DNA of 64,000 bases from Bradyrhizobium paxllaeri (GCF_001693515.2 NZ_CP042968.1:1736001-1800000), one strand, 5' to 3'; numbered from the stretch's first letter, positions 9,503 through 19,409 are shown. Made by a program: numbers and translations. Notes: generated by a model from the sequence alone, not told the origin.

Positions 9503-10288
9503 ATGATTCGAAACAAGTCCGCCAAGAAAACCGACAGGAAATCAGGTAAGAAAGCCGGCATGGAACAGGCCGGACTGCCCAAGGGCGTCATCGCCGTCGC
9601 GCCGCCGAGCTTTCGCCGCGAGCGGGCGCTGATCAAGCGCGGCGTCTGGCCGGTTGCCGGCTGCGACGAGGCCGGGCGCGGTCCGCTGGCGGGTCCGGTG
9701 GTGGCAGCCGCCGTCATCCTCGATCCCAAGCGGATTCCCAAAGGCATCGACGATTCCAAGCGGCTGACGGCCGAGCGTCGCGAGGAACTGTTCGAGGAGA
9801 TCTGCGCGACCTCGTCCTTTGCAGTTGCCTTTGCATCGCCGGCGCGGATCGATCGCGACAATATATTGCGCGCCTCGCTCTGGGCGCTGGCGCGCTCCGT
9901 GCGCGCGCTGCCGGAACTGCCGAAGCATGTGTTCGTCGACGGCCGTGACAAGATTGATGCGCCCTGCGACTGTGACGCCGTGATCGGCGGCGACGGCATC
10001 GTCATGTCGATTGCGGCCGCCTCGATCATCGCCAAGGTCACGCGCGACCGCCTGATGAGCGCCCTGGCGCTGGATTGCCCGGGCTACGGTTTCGAGACCC
10101 ACAAGGGCTACGCCGTGCCGGAACATCGCGAGGCGCTGGACCGGCTCGGCCCGAGCATCCACCACCGCCGGTTTTTTGCGCCCGTGATTGCCGCGCGGCA
10201 GAAGCATTTTCCGGAGACGGTCGAAGTCGAGCCCGATCTTTTCACGGCGGATGGGGAGATCGCTTCCGATATCTCCGTCACGATCTGA
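9503..10288 (+). CDS. rnhB: Ribonuclease HII
   Basis: RNase HII removes ribonucleotides misincorporated into DNA and RNA primers. The signature [19 protein letters not shown] contains the first catalytic Asp-Glu pair. DGRDK and the [14 protein letters not shown] segment supply the remaining acidic residues and the conserved core. The C-terminal [13 protein letters not shown] is also typical. The start is ambiguous: in-frame starts exist from 9452 (GTG) to 9503 (ATG, giving MIRNKSAKK). I use the last because everything before residue 60 is a basic, low-conservation tail. The protein is about 261 residues. Confidence 0.92.
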   Translation: MIRNKSAKKTDRKSGKKAGMEQAGLPKGVIAVAPPSFRRERALIKRGVWPVAGCDEAGRGPLAGPVVAAAVILDPKRIPKGIDDSKRLTAERREELFEEICATSSFAVAFASPARIDRDNILRASLWALARSVRALPELPKHVFVDGRDKIDAPCDCDAVIGGDGIVMSIAAASIIAKVTRDRLMSALALDCPGYGFETHKGYAVPEHREALDRLGPSIHHRRFFAPVIAARQKHFPETVEVEPDLFTADGEIASDISVTI

Positions 10289-10382
10289 GATCGGTTGCCT
10301 CGACGGCTCGTGCGCTCTATCAAACGTGCTTAGGGGACAAGCTTGGGGACAGGGCCGCCAGGCCCGGGCATTCGGACGTTTC

Positions 10383-11891
10383 ATGCGCTTCACCTCGCTC
10401 GTTGTCGAACTGATCCGCGCCCGCCCGCGGCTGGTGGTCTTGCTCGTGGTGCTGGTCCAGGCCGGACTTTGGCTGTTCCTGCCGATGCTGCTCTATCGCA
10501 GCCCGCCCGGCGACCTCGCGACCGTGCTGGCCTTCGGCCGGGAATATCAGGTCGGAACCTCGCTCGGCCCGCCGCTGGCGTTCTGGCTCGCTGATATCGC
10601 CTTCCGCGCCGCCGGCAACAGCATGTTCGGCGTCTATCTCCTGGCGCAGGCCTGCGCTGTCGCCACGTTCTGGATCTACTATCAACTGGCGCGCGCGATT
10701 GTCGGTGGGCAGCAGGCGGTGCTCGCGGTTCTCTTGTCGATGACGGTGGTGGCCTTCAGTTCGCCCGGCGTCGAATTCGGACCCATGGTGCTGGCGCGTC
10801 CGCTATGGGCGCTGCTGCTGCTGCATTCCTGGCAATTGATCGGCCAGAACCGCCGCAACGCCTGGTTCGCCTGGTCGATCGAGGCCGGGCTATTGCTGCT
10901 GACGACGCCGGCCGCGCTCGGATTGTTGCTGCTGCTCGCCGGATTTGCAGTGGCCACGGAGCGAAGGCGGCGCGTGCTGATGTCGCTCGATCCGCTCTAT
11001 GCGCTGCTCGTGATCGCCGTGCTGGTCTTGCCGTATCTGATCTGGCTGCTCCGTGCCGATGCGCTCGCGATGCCGCCATGGCCGGCATTCTCCGACCTTG
11101 GCGCGCGCGCGATGCAATGGGGCTGGCTGCTCGTCGGCCTGGTGCTCGCGATGTCCGCCATCGTGCTGCTCGTGATCCTCAACTCCGGCTGGTTCGCCCG
11201 TCACGCCGAGGAAGCGCCGATCATCTTTCGGCCGCCGGTCGATCCGCTGGCGCGCGACTTCGTCTATTTCTTCGCATTGGCGCCCGCGCTGCTCGGAAGC
11301 CTGATTGCGGGGATCTTCAACCTCGATCACGTAGTGGGCGGGGCCGGCGTGGCCCTGCTGATGTCGGGGCTGGCCGTGATCGTGGCGACCGGCGACCTGC
11401 TTCATCTGCGGCGCCAGCGCCTGCTCCGAACGGTGTGGGCGGCGGCCGTTGTTGCGCCTGCCGTGGCGGTCGTTGCGACGAGCCTGTTCCTGCCCTGGAC
11501 CGGGGACAATGAAGTGCCGACCGCGCTGCCGGCCAAAGCAATCGCGAGTTTCTTCGGCGACAACTTCGAGCGCCGAACCAACCAGCGCCTGCGCGCGGTG
11601 GCCGGCGATCCGCAGCTGGCTGGAATCATCGCCATGAACCGCGGACGTCCGCATCTGTTGCTCGATTCCACGCCGGAACGAACCCCGTGGATGTCGGTCG
11701 CGAAATTCAGCGAGACCGGCGGCGTTGTGGTCTGGCGCGCTTCCGATACCTCAGGCACGCCGCCGCCCGATATCGCGCAACGCTTTCCCGGCCTGGTGCC
11801 GGAAGTGCCGCGCGTCTTCGAATGGATGGTGAACGGCCGCCAGCCGTTGTTGCGGGTCGGCTGGGCGATCGTGCGGCCGAAGGCGCAGTAA
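10383..11891 (+). CDS. GT39/ArnT-like membrane glycosyltransferase
   Basis: About 502 residues with roughly ten hydrophobic segments, beginning LVVLLVVLVQAGLWLFLPML. The first periplasmic loop has the acidic-poor DLATVLAFGREYQVGTSLGPP stretch where PMT/ArnT-type enzymes have their substrate site. A soluble C-terminal domain (after about residue 370) ends the protein. This fits the GT-C superfamily glycosyltransferase 39 group, which uses lipid-linked sugars. The acceptor is unknown. It starts at ATG 10383, after rnhB on the same strand. Longer upstream frames overlap rnhB and are rejected. Confidence 0.75.
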   Translation: MRFTSLVVELIRARPRLVVLLVVLVQAGLWLFLPMLLYRSPPGDLATVLAFGREYQVGTSLGPPLAFWLADIAFRAAGNSMFGVYLLAQACAVATFWIYYQLARAIVGGQQAVLAVLLSMTVVAFSSPGVEFGPMVLARPLWALLLLHSWQLIGQNRRNAWFAWSIEAGLLLLTTPAALGLLLLLAGFAVATERRRRVLMSLDPLYALLVIAVLVLPYLIWLLRADALAMPPWPAFSDLGARAMQWGWLLVGLVLAMSAIVLLVILNSGWFARHAEEAPIIFRPPVDPLARDFVYFFALAPALLGSLIAGIFNLDHVVGGAGVALLMSGLAVIVATGDLLHLRRQRLLRTVWAAAVVAPAVAVVATSLFLPWTGDNEVPTALPAKAIASFFGDNFERRTNQRLRAVAGDPQLAGIIAMNRGRPHLLLDSTPERTPWMSVAKFSETGGVVVWRASDTSGTPPPDIAQRFPGLVPEVPRVFEWMVNGRQPLLRVGWAIVRPKAQ

Positions 11892-11895
11892 AACC

Positions 11896-12723
11896 CTACG
11901 AAGCCGCCAGCGCTTTCGCGATCGCGCGCAAATCCTGCCACGACATCCGCTTGTAGGACGGCGAACGCAGCAGATAGGCCGGGTGGAATGTCGCCATGGC
12001 GCGGATGGTGCGGCTGCCGGTGTCGTAGTCGAACCATTTCCCGCGGGTTCTCATGATGCCTTCACGGGTCGACAGCAGCGTCTGCGTCGACGGGTTGCCG
12101 AGCGTCACCAGCACGTCGGGGTTCACCAGCTCGATCTGCCGCTGGATGAAGGGCAGGCAGATCTGCGTTTCCTGCGGCGTCGGCGTCCGGTTGCCGGGCG
12201 GCCGCCAGGGGATCACGTTGGCGATGTAGGCCTTGCTGCGGTCGAGGCCGATTGCCGCGATCATCCGGTCGAGCAACTTGCCGGAACGACCGACGAAAGG
12301 CAGGCCCTCGATGTCCTCGTCGCGTCCGGGCGCTTCGCCGACGAACATGATGCGCGCCTTGGGATTGCCGTCGGCGAACACCAGCCGTGTCGCGGTGTTC
12401 CGCAGCGCGCAGCCCTCGAATTTTTCCAGGAGCGCACGCAGTTCTTCCAGTGTCGGTGCGCTTCGCGCCGCTTCGCGGGCGGACGCGATCGCAACTTCCG
12501 GCGCGGGCGCGATTTCGCTGCGCGGAACTGCTGATACCGCCACCGGCATTTCCCGGACCGGAGGAGGTGGCGCACTCTCGCGCGCCACGAGCGCGGGGGC
12601 GGGCGCGTCCGGTTCGGCAAGGCGGTCGACCGGCTCCTCCGCCAGCGTGCAATCGACCCCGGCCTCCAGATAAAAGGCCAGCAATTGCCTGAGATTAGGC
12701 GCGGGTTCGGGGATGAAATCCAT
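11896..12723 (-). CDS. Uracil-DNA glycosylase family 4/5-like
   Basis: A 275-residue protein that would excise uracil from DNA. The motif GEAPGRDEDIEGLPFVGRSG (about residues 130-149) is the family 4 water-activating loop, followed by NVIPWRPPGNRTPTPQE and the C-terminal HPAYLL motif. A poorly conserved 100-residue N-terminal region rich in Ala/Pro precedes it. Only three cysteines occur in the whole protein (DCT, GCA, QIC), fewer than the four cluster ligands of Thermus UDGA. The gene is convergent with the GT39 gene, four bases apart. Confidence 0.87.
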   Translation of the reverse strand: MDFIPEPAPNLRQLLAFYLEAGVDCTLAEEPVDRLAEPDAPAPALVARESAPPPPVREMPVAVSAVPRSEIAPAPEVAIASAREAARSAPTLEELRALLEKFEGCALRNTATRLVFADGNPKARIMFVGEAPGRDEDIEGLPFVGRSGKLLDRMIAAIGLDRSKAYIANVIPWRPPGNRTPTPQETQICLPFIQRQIELVNPDVLVTLGNPSTQTLLSTREGIMRTRGKWFDYDTGSRTIRAMATFHPAYLLRSPSYKRMSWQDLRAIAKALAAS

Positions 12724-12851
12724 TATGCCAATCTAGGATCAATTGGACGGATGCGAAACCGCCTCACATTGCATTTCCATGGTTGTCCTCCTACCAAAAA
12801 TCGTAAACAAGGACGCTTTAGAGCCGTTCTCAATTGGGCTGAGACCAGATC

Positions 12852-14510
12852 ATGAGTGCAGAAGAACTTCCTCCCCGCGAATCCATGGAATTCGACGTCG
12901 TGATCGTCGGCGCCGGGCCGTCCGGCCTCGCCGCGGCGATCCGGCTGAAGCAGCTCAATGCGGACCTCAGCATCGTGGTGGTTGAAAAGGGTTCCGAGGT
13001 CGGTGCGCATATCCTGTCGGGCGCGGTGATCGATCCGGTTTCCCTCGACAAACTGATCCCCGATTGGCGTGAGGATGCGGAGTGTCCGCTGAAGACGCAG
13101 GTCAAGGACGATCGCTTCTACTGGACGACGGCGTCAAGCGCGATCCGGCTGCCGAACTTCGCGATGCCGCCGCTGATGGACAACCATCACTGCTATATCG
13201 GTTCGCTCGGCGATGTCTGCCGCTGGCTGGGGCCGAAGGCGGAGGCGCTCGGCGTCGAAATCTATCCGGGCTTTGCGGCCGCCGAGGTGCTTTATGACGA
13301 CAACGGCGCGGTGCGCGGCATCGCGACCGGCGACATGGGCATCGGCAGGGATGGCAAGCCGAAGGACTCCTTCACGCGTGGCATGGAGCTGCTCGGCAAA
13401 TACACGCTGTTCGCCGAAGGCGCGCGCGGTAGCCTGAGCAAGCAGTTGATCGCGAAATACTCGCTCGACGCCAAGAGCGAGCCGTCGAAATTCGGCATCG
13501 GGCTCAAGGAAGTCTGGGAGATCGATCCCGCCAAGCACCAGAAGGGGCTGATCCAGCATTCGTTCGGCTGGCCGCTGAACAACAAGACCGGCGGCGGCTC
13601 GTTCCTCTACCATTACGACGACAACAAGGTCGCGGTCGGTTTCGTCGTGCATCTCAATTACGACGATCCGTATCTGTCGCCGTTCGACGAATTCCAGCGC
13701 TTCAAGACGCATCCCGCCATCCGTACCGTGTTCGAAGGCGGCAAGCGCATCTCCTATGGCGCGCGCGCCATTACCGAGGGCGGCTATCAGTCGGTGCCGC
13801 GCCTGAGTTTCCCGGGCGGCGCGCTGATCGGCTGCGCGGCAGGCTTCGTCAACGTGCCGCGCATCAAGGGCGTGCACAATGCGATGGGCAGCGGCATGCT
13901 CGCGGCCGAACATGTCGCGCAAGCGCTCGGCGCGGGCCGCGCCAATGACGAACTGGTCAGTTACGAAAACGCCTGGCGCGATTCTGCCGTCGGCCGAGAC
14001 CTGCACAAGGTCCGCAACGTCAAGCCGCTATGGTCGAAGTTCGGCACCATCATCGGCGTGGCGCTCGGCGGCTTCGACATGTGGTGCAACACGCTGGGCT
14101 TCTCGCTGTTCGGAACGCAGTCGCACGCCAAGCCGGACCGCAAGACGCTGGATGCGGCGAGGGCGCACACCCCGATCGCCTATCCGAAGCCGGACGGCAA
14201 GCTGACCTTCGACAAACTGTCCTCGGTGTTTCTCTCCAACACCAATCATGAAGAGGACCAGCCGGTTCACCTCAAGGTCGCCGACATGAACCTGCAGAAG
14301 ACGTCCGAGCACGACGTCTTCGCTGGTCCGTCGAACCGCTATTGCCCGGCCGGCGTCTATGAATGGGTCGAGGAGGGCGCTGGTCCGCGCTTCCAGATCA
14401 ACGCCCAGAACTGCGTCCACTGCAAAACCTGCGACGTGAAGGACCCGAACGGCAATATCACCTGGGTTCCGCCGGAAGGCGGCGGCGGGCCCAATTACCA
14501 GGGCATGTAG
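12852..14510 (+). CDS. Electron transfer flavoprotein-ubiquinone oxidoreductase
   Basis: ETF-QO (552 residues) passes electrons from reduced electron transfer flavoprotein, for example after acyl-CoA dehydrogenation, to ubiquinone. The N-terminal FAD-binding motif VIVGAGPSGLAAAIRLKQ is at about residues 16-33. The C-terminal [4Fe-4S] ligands are Cys498 and the CVHCKTC group at about 521-527, followed by the typical NITWVPPEGGGGPNYQGM end. It is a membrane-associated protein without transmembrane helices. It is transcribed alone, divergent from the uracil glycosylase gene. The 128-base gap holds CTCAATTGGGCTGAG, a small palindrome just before the start. Confidence 0.94.
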   Translation: MSAEELPPRESMEFDVVIVGAGPSGLAAAIRLKQLNADLSIVVVEKGSEVGAHILSGAVIDPVSLDKLIPDWREDAECPLKTQVKDDRFYWTTASSAIRLPNFAMPPLMDNHHCYIGSLGDVCRWLGPKAEALGVEIYPGFAAAEVLYDDNGAVRGIATGDMGIGRDGKPKDSFTRGMELLGKYTLFAEGARGSLSKQLIAKYSLDAKSEPSKFGIGLKEVWEIDPAKHQKGLIQHSFGWPLNNKTGGGSFLYHYDDNKVAVGFVVHLNYDDPYLSPFDEFQRFKTHPAIRTVFEGGKRISYGARAITEGGYQSVPRLSFPGGALIGCAAGFVNVPRIKGVHNAMGSGMLAAEHVAQALGAGRANDELVSYENAWRDSAVGRDLHKVRNVKPLWSKFGTIIGVALGGFDMWCNTLGFSLFGTQSHAKPDRKTLDAARAHTPIAYPKPDGKLTFDKLSSVFLSNTNHEEDQPVHLKVADMNLQKTSEHDVFAGPSNRYCPAGVYEWVEEGAGPRFQINAQNCVHCKTCDVKDPNGNITWVPPEGGGGPNYQGM

Positions 14511-14776
14511 AGCGGCCGTATCAACCACGATTGCGTGAGATGGAGGAGGGTGATACCGCCTCCAGCCACGATACCGCCACAGTAAGAGCGTTTCCGGGTT
14601 GGGCTGGGCAAATCGGAGCCCTAAGGGCCTCATCTGCCAACCGATTCGCCAGCCCGTATCCTTGCGGTTGAGGGCCAAACGCGGCATTGTCGCTGCCCGA
14701 GATGCCGCCGCTTGGGTTTGCATTAGAGACCGATCGTAACGATCCCGCCATACATCCTGGAGCTAGGCGAACCGTG
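14511..14776. other. Intergenic region, no gene seen
   Basis: About 266 bases between the ETF-QO gene and the TPR gene, both on the plus strand. I see no supported coding frame, repeat or clear terminator. It likely contains the promoter of the TPR gene. Confidence 0.4.
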
Positions 14777-16558
14777 ATGCTTTCCACCCGTATGAATCGT
14801 TGGACCATCGCCGCAATTACTTTCGCCGCACTGGCCGCACCGGCTGCGGTCTCGGCGCAGACGCCCGAACATCCGGCCGATAGCGCTGCGCAATTCCCCA
14901 CCAAGGCCGATCTGAAATCGCTGACCACGGCGGGCAGCTATCTCGCCGCGCGGCATGCCAGCGTCGAGCGTGACGCGGCCTCGGCTGCGGCATTCTATCG
15001 CTCCGCGCTGCGCACCGATCCGAAGAACAACGAGCTCCTGGATCGCGCCTTCATCTCCTCGCTCGCCGATGGCGACATCGACGAAGCGGTCAAGCTGGCC
15101 GATCGCATCCTGACGATGGACAAGGCCAACCGCGTTGCGCGGCTCGTGGTCGGCGTCCGCGATCTCAAGCAGAAGAAATATCCGGCCGCGCAGCTCAACA
15201 TCAACCAGTCGATCCGCGGACCGATCACGGATCTCGTGGCGACGCTGCTGTCGGGATGGGCGAGCTACGGCGCCGGCGACGCCAAGGCCGCGGTTGCCAA
15301 TATCGACAAGCTGACCGGCCCCGAATGGTATCCAATCTTCAAGGATCTCCACACCGGCATGATCATGGAGATCTCGGGCAAGGACAAGGATGCCGGCACG
15401 CGGTTCGAGCGCGCCTACAAGCTCGACGATTCGATGCTGCGCGTTTCCGACGCCTATGCGCGCTGGCTGTCGCGCAACAAGGATGGCGCGGCGGCGGCCG
15501 GCATCTACGAAGCCTTCGACAAGAAATTGCCGCGGCACCCGCTGGTGCAGGAAGGCCTGCGCGAGACCCGGGCCGGCAAGAAGATGTCGCCGCTGGTGGA
15601 TTCGGCGCAAGCCGGCGCGGCCGAGGCGCTTTACGGCATCGGCGCCACGCTGACCCGCCGCGGCGGCGAGGATCTGGCGCTGGTCTATCTGCAGCTCGCG
15701 CTCTACCTGCAGCCCAATCATCCGCTGGCGCTGCTGTCGCTCGCCGATCTCTATGAATCGGTCAAGAAGCCGAAGATGGCGATCAAGGTCTACGAGCGCA
15801 TGCCGGCCACTTCGCCGCTCAAGCGCAACGCGCAGATCCAGCTCGCCACCAATCTCGACGCCGCCGACCGCAGCGACGAGGCGATCAAGATCCTGAAGGG
15901 TGTCACCGCAGAGGCTCCGAAGGACATCGAGGCGATCATGGCGCTCGGCAACATCGAGCGCGGCCGCAAGAAGTTCAACGATTGCGCCAACACCTATACG
16001 CTGGCGATCGACGCACAGCCCGGCGTGACCGACAAGAACACCTGGGTCACCTACTATTACCGCGGCATCTGCGAGGAGCGTTCCAAGCAGTGGAGCAAGG
16101 CCGAAGCCGACATGCGCAAGGCGCTCGAGCTGCAGCCCGAGCAGCCGCATGTCCTGAACTATCTCGGCTATTCCTGGATCGACCAGGGCATCAACCTCGA
16201 CGAAGGCATGAAGATGATCCGCCGCGCCGTCGATCAGCGCCCGGATGACGGCTACATCGTGGATTCGCTGGGCTGGGCGTTTTACCGGATCGGCAATTTC
16301 GAAGACGCGGTGAAGCATCTCGAGCGTGCGATCGATCTCAAGCCCGAGGATCCGACCATCAACGACCATCTCGGCGATGCCTATTGGCGTGTCGGTCGGA
16401 CGCTGGAAGCGAAATTCCAGTGGGCCCATGCCCGCGACCTCAAGCCCGAGGCGGAAGAACTGCCGAAGATCGAAGCCAAGATTGCCAATGGCCTGCCCGA
16501 AGACACTTCCTCTGCGGCTTCTGCCGACAAGAAGAAGGAAGACGGCAAGGGCGGCTGA
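14777..16558 (+). CDS. Exported tetratricopeptide repeat protein
   Basis: A 593-residue TPR protein with a signal peptide (RWTIAAITFAALAAPAAVSAQ, cleavage after about residue 28). Repeats are seen throughout, for example LVYLQLALYLQPNHPLALLS, AEADMRKALELQPEQPHVLN and AVKHLERAIDLKPEDPTIND. The C-terminal four repeats resemble those of bacterial tetratricopeptide lipoproteins, but no lipobox Cys is present. It should act as a periplasmic scaffold. It ends with a Lys-rich tail (SADKKKEDGKGG) and lies 26 bases before ispE, so the two are probably cotranscribed. The start is the ATG that gives the complete signal peptide. Confidence 0.85.
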   Translation: MLSTRMNRWTIAAITFAALAAPAAVSAQTPEHPADSAAQFPTKADLKSLTTAGSYLAARHASVERDAASAAAFYRSALRTDPKNNELLDRAFISSLADGDIDEAVKLADRILTMDKANRVARLVVGVRDLKQKKYPAAQLNINQSIRGPITDLVATLLSGWASYGAGDAKAAVANIDKLTGPEWYPIFKDLHTGMIMEISGKDKDAGTRFERAYKLDDSMLRVSDAYARWLSRNKDGAAAAGIYEAFDKKLPRHPLVQEGLRETRAGKKMSPLVDSAQAGAAEALYGIGATLTRRGGEDLALVYLQLALYLQPNHPLALLSLADLYESVKKPKMAIKVYERMPATSPLKRNAQIQLATNLDAADRSDEAIKILKGVTAEAPKDIEAIMALGNIERGRKKFNDCANTYTLAIDAQPGVTDKNTWVTYYYRGICEERSKQWSKAEADMRKALELQPEQPHVLNYLGYSWIDQGINLDEGMKMIRRAVDQRPDDGYIVDSLGWAFYRIGNFEDAVKHLERAIDLKPEDPTINDHLGDAYWRVGRTLEAKFQWAHARDLKPEAEELPKIEAKIANGLPEDTSSAASADKKKEDGKGG

Positions 16559-16584
16559 CGGAAGAGTTTGGGGGCTGTTCGGCA

Positions 16585-17469
16585 ATGCCGCTATTGAGTG
16601 ATGAAGGACGCGCCAAGGTCAACCTGACCTTGCGGGTGAACGGCCGCCGCGCCGACGGCTATCACGATCTCGAAAGCGTGGTGGCGTTCGCAGACTGCGC
16701 CGATCGGCTGACGCTGTCGCCGGGCTCCGATCTGGATTTGAAGATGTCCGGACCGCTGGCGCAGGCCTGCGGCGATACCTCGGACAATCTGGTGATCAAG
16801 GCCGCGCGTTTGTTGGCGGAACGCGTGCCTGGCATGAAGGCGGGCAGCTTTACGCTCGACAAGGTCCTGCCGGTGGCGGCCGGCATCGGCGGCGGTTCGG
16901 CCGATGCCGCAGCGGCGCTGCGGCTGCTTGCGCAGTTGAACGGGCTTTCGCTCGACGATCCCCGCATCATCGAGGTCGCGCAACTGACCGGCGCCGACGT
17001 GCCGGTCTGCGTCAACTCGCGTGGCTGCGTCATGACCGGCGTCGGCGAAGCGCTGCAGCCGCTCAGCCTGCCGAAAATGCCCTGCGTGATGGTCAATCCC
17101 GGCGTTCCCGTCGCAACCCGCGACGTGTTCAACGCGCTGGGCCTGCGCAACGGCGAACTGCTGGTTGGCGTCACCGACGTGCTGCTGCGGGATCGCTGGC
17201 CCGACGACAAGGCGTCGCTGGAGGAATGGGTCGAAGCGCTCGCCGCCAACTCCAACGATCTGGAGACGCCCGCCATGCGCGTGCAGCCCGTGATCGGCGA
17301 AGTCATCGCAGCACTCAACGCCACCAACGGCGCCTGGCTGGCGCGGATGTCCGGATCCGGCGCCACCTGCTTTGCGATCTACGAGAACACCGCCGAAGCC
17401 GGCCGCGCGGCGGAAAAGATCCGCCGCGATCACCCGGGATGGTGGGTGCACGCGGGGACGCTGAGTTAA
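16585..17469 (+). CDS. ispE: 4-diphosphocytidyl-2-C-methyl-D-erythritol kinase
   Basis: IspE (294 residues) phosphorylates 4-diphosphocytidyl-2-C-methylerythritol in the non-mevalonate isoprenoid pathway. It is a GHMP kinase: AKVNLTLRVNGRRADGYHDL at the N-terminus, the ATP-binding loop LPVAAGIGGGSADAAAALR in the middle, and MSGSGATCFAIYE near the C-terminus. The start at 16585 gives MPLLSDEGRAKVNL; an upstream in-frame extension overlaps the TPR gene and is not used. The pathway supplies precursors to the polyprenyl diphosphate synthase encoded at 18.3 kb. Confidence 0.95.
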   Translation: MPLLSDEGRAKVNLTLRVNGRRADGYHDLESVVAFADCADRLTLSPGSDLDLKMSGPLAQACGDTSDNLVIKAARLLAERVPGMKAGSFTLDKVLPVAAGIGGGSADAAAALRLLAQLNGLSLDDPRIIEVAQLTGADVPVCVNSRGCVMTGVGEALQPLSLPKMPCVMVNPGVPVATRDVFNALGLRNGELLVGVTDVLLRDRWPDDKASLEEWVEALAANSNDLETPAMRVQPVIGEVIAALNATNGAWLARMSGSGATCFAIYENTAEAGRAAEKIRRDHPGWWVHAGTLS

Positions 17470-18095
17470 CTCGCGGGCCGCCGCGCCAGCGCCAGCGAAA
17501 TCCCGAGGCCGGCGATGAACAGCCCCGATCCCTGCCGCAATCGTTGAAGCAAGTTCGGCCTGCGCGTGAGACTATCGCGCGCGGTCGTGGCCATCATCAC
17601 GACGACGACATCGACCAGCGTATTCAGCGCGACCGAGATCAGTCCCAGCGCCATGAACTGCAGCGCCGGATAGCTGCCGGCCGGGTCGAGAAATTGCGGA
17701 ATGAAGGCGAGGAAGAACGCGGCGGTCTTCGGATTCAAGGCTTCGACCAGCACGCCTTCCCGAAACACTCGTTGTGTGCCGACGGCACTGATCTGCTCCG
17801 GCAACCATTTCCCGGCTTCGCGAAATGTCCTGATGCCGAGCCACACGAGATAGACGGCGCCGGCGAATTTCAGCGCGGTGAAGAGTTCAGCGCTGGCAAG
17901 GATGATCGCCGAGACGCCAAGCCCGCCCGCGATCACATGCACCAGCCCGCCGAGCGCCGTGCCGAAGGTCGAGGCGATGCCGGCTCGCTTGCCGCCCGAT
18001 AGCGTGCGTGCCGCGACGTAAAAGATTCCGGGGCCGGGGACGGCGGCAATGACGAGGGCCGCCAGCAGGAACAAGGTGAAATTGGTGCCGTTCAA
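17466..18095 (-). CDS. LysE family amino acid exporter
   Basis: A 209-residue inner-membrane protein of the LysE/RhtB exporter family with six predicted membrane segments. The family motif PGPGIFYVAARTLSGGKRAGI occupies residues 20-40, and GAVYLVWLGIRTFREA and NPKTAAFFLAFIPQFLDP follow in the expected order. It would export an amino acid or similar solute by proton exchange; the substrate is not predictable. It is convergent with ispE with a four-base overlap of the 3' ends. Confidence 0.9.
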   Translation of the reverse strand: MNGTNFTLFLLAALVIAAVPGPGIFYVAARTLSGGKRAGIASTFGTALGGLVHVIAGGLGVSAIILASAELFTALKFAGAVYLVWLGIRTFREAGKWLPEQISAVGTQRVFREGVLVEALNPKTAAFFLAFIPQFLDPAGSYPALQFMALGLISVALNTLVDVVVVMMATTARDSLTRRPNLLQRLRQGSGLFIAGLGISLALARRPAS

Positions 18096-18164
18096 ATGTG
18101 GTCACTCTTGTAGGATATGGGTAGAGCGAAGCGAAACCTATCGATTGTCCCCGATGGGATTGTT

Positions 18165-18256
18165 GTCATCACCCGCGAAGGCGGGTGATCCAGTATTCCA
18201 GAGGCATCACCGAGAAGCCGCAGCGTACTGGATACCCCGCTTTCGCGGGGTATGAC
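18165..18256. repeat. CACCCGCGAAGGCGGGTG intergenic repeat
   Basis: Two hairpins, CACCCGCGAAGGCGGGTGATCC and ACCCCGCTTTCGCGGGGTATGAC, flank a core with CCAGTAT and its partner TACTGG. It is a long palindrome of about 92 bases lying between two minus-strand genes. Confidence 0.8.
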
Positions 18257-18267
18257 GAGGTCGGTAA

Positions 18268-19275
18268 TCAATGCGACCGCGCCAGACAGAACGCCACCAC
18301 CTGCTCCAGCGCGGTCTTCATCGGTGAGGCCGGGAAAAGCGCCAGGGCATCCACCGCCATCGCGCCGTAGTGCTGGGCGCGGCTGATCGTGTCTTCCAGC
18401 GCGCGGTGCTTGGTCATCAACCCGATGGCGTGATCGAGGTCGCTGTCGCTGATCTCGCCGCGCTCCAATGCCTTGATCCAGAACTTGCGCTCGCTGTCAC
18501 TGCCGCGGCGGAACGCCAGCACCACCGGCAGCGTGATCTTGCCTTCGCGGAAATCGTCGCCGATGTTCTTGCCGAGTTTTGCGGCCTTGCCGCCATAATC
18601 CAGCACGTCGTCGACGAGCTGGAAGGCGATACCGAGATTCATGCCGACCGAGCGGCACGCGGTCTGTTCGGCCTTCGGCCGGTTGGCGATGACGGGACCG
18701 ACCTCGCAGGCGGCGGCGAACAGTTCGGCCGTTTTGCCCCTGATCACGGCGAGGTATTCGTCCTCGGTGGTCGCGGTGTTCTTGGCTGCCGCAAGCTGCA
18801 TCACTTCGCCTTCGGCGATGGTGGCGGCGGCGGAAGAGAGAATGTCCAGCGCGCGCAGCGAGCCGACCTCGACCATCATGCGGAAGGCCTGACCGAGCAG
18901 GAAGTCGCCGACCAGCACGCTCGCCTCATTGCCCCACAGCATCCGCGCCGACAGCTTGCCGCGGCGCAGCTCGCTTTCGTCGACGACGTCGTCATGCAGC
19001 AGCGTCGCGGTGTGCATGAATTCGACCGCGGCAGCGAGCTTGATGTGGCCATCGCCGGAATAGTTGGAGAGCTGGGCCATCGCCAGCGTCAGCATCGGGC
19101 GGAGGCGCTTGCCGCCGGAGGAGATCAGGTGATTGGCGACCTCCGGGATCATGGTGACTTCCGACCCCGTCCGCGACAGGATCGTAGCATTGACCCGCTC
19201 CATGTCGGCGGCGACGAGCCCGACCAGCGCGTCTATCGAAGCGTTCGGGCTCTCGAAGGGTACAATAACCGCCAC
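18268..19275 (-). CDS. Long-chain polyprenyl diphosphate synthase
   Basis: A 335-residue trans-isoprenyl diphosphate synthase, making the long polyprenyl tail used for ubiquinone (octa- or decaprenyl). The first Asp-rich motif DDVVDESELRRG and the second DDVLDY are both present, and the small residues before the first motif fit a long-chain enzyme. The GTG at 19275 is chosen because GGAG lies six bases upstream; a TTG four codons earlier is the other candidate. The product length cannot be read reliably from sequence. It is divergent from the DUF2007 gene. Confidence 0.92.
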   Translation of the reverse strand: MAVIVPFESPNASIDALVGLVAADMERVNATILSRTGSEVTMIPEVANHLISSGGKRLRPMLTLAMAQLSNYSGDGHIKLAAAVEFMHTATLLHDDVVDESELRRGKLSARMLWGNEASVLVGDFLLGQAFRMMVEVGSLRALDILSSAAATIAEGEVMQLAAAKNTATTEDEYLAVIRGKTAELFAAACEVGPVIANRPKAEQTACRSVGMNLGIAFQLVDDVLDYGGKAAKLGKNIGDDFREGKITLPVVLAFRRGSDSERKFWIKALERGEISDSDLDHAIGLMTKHRALEDTISRAQHYGAMAVDALALFPASPMKTALEQVVAFCLARSH

Positions 19276-19409
19276 GCGGGTCTCCAATTTTGGCCAATTC
19301 GCACTATCCTTGTTCTACAATAGAAAGTGCCGGTGATGGCGGCAAGGGCACGAAGCGGTTGACAGGCCCGGTGCCACCGCCGCACCGGGGCAAAAAAGGA
19401 GCACATCCG

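Noticed and set aside
16384..16584. Upstream extension of ispE
   Set aside because: It lies inside the TPR gene in another frame; the GHMP kinase sequence begins at 16585.
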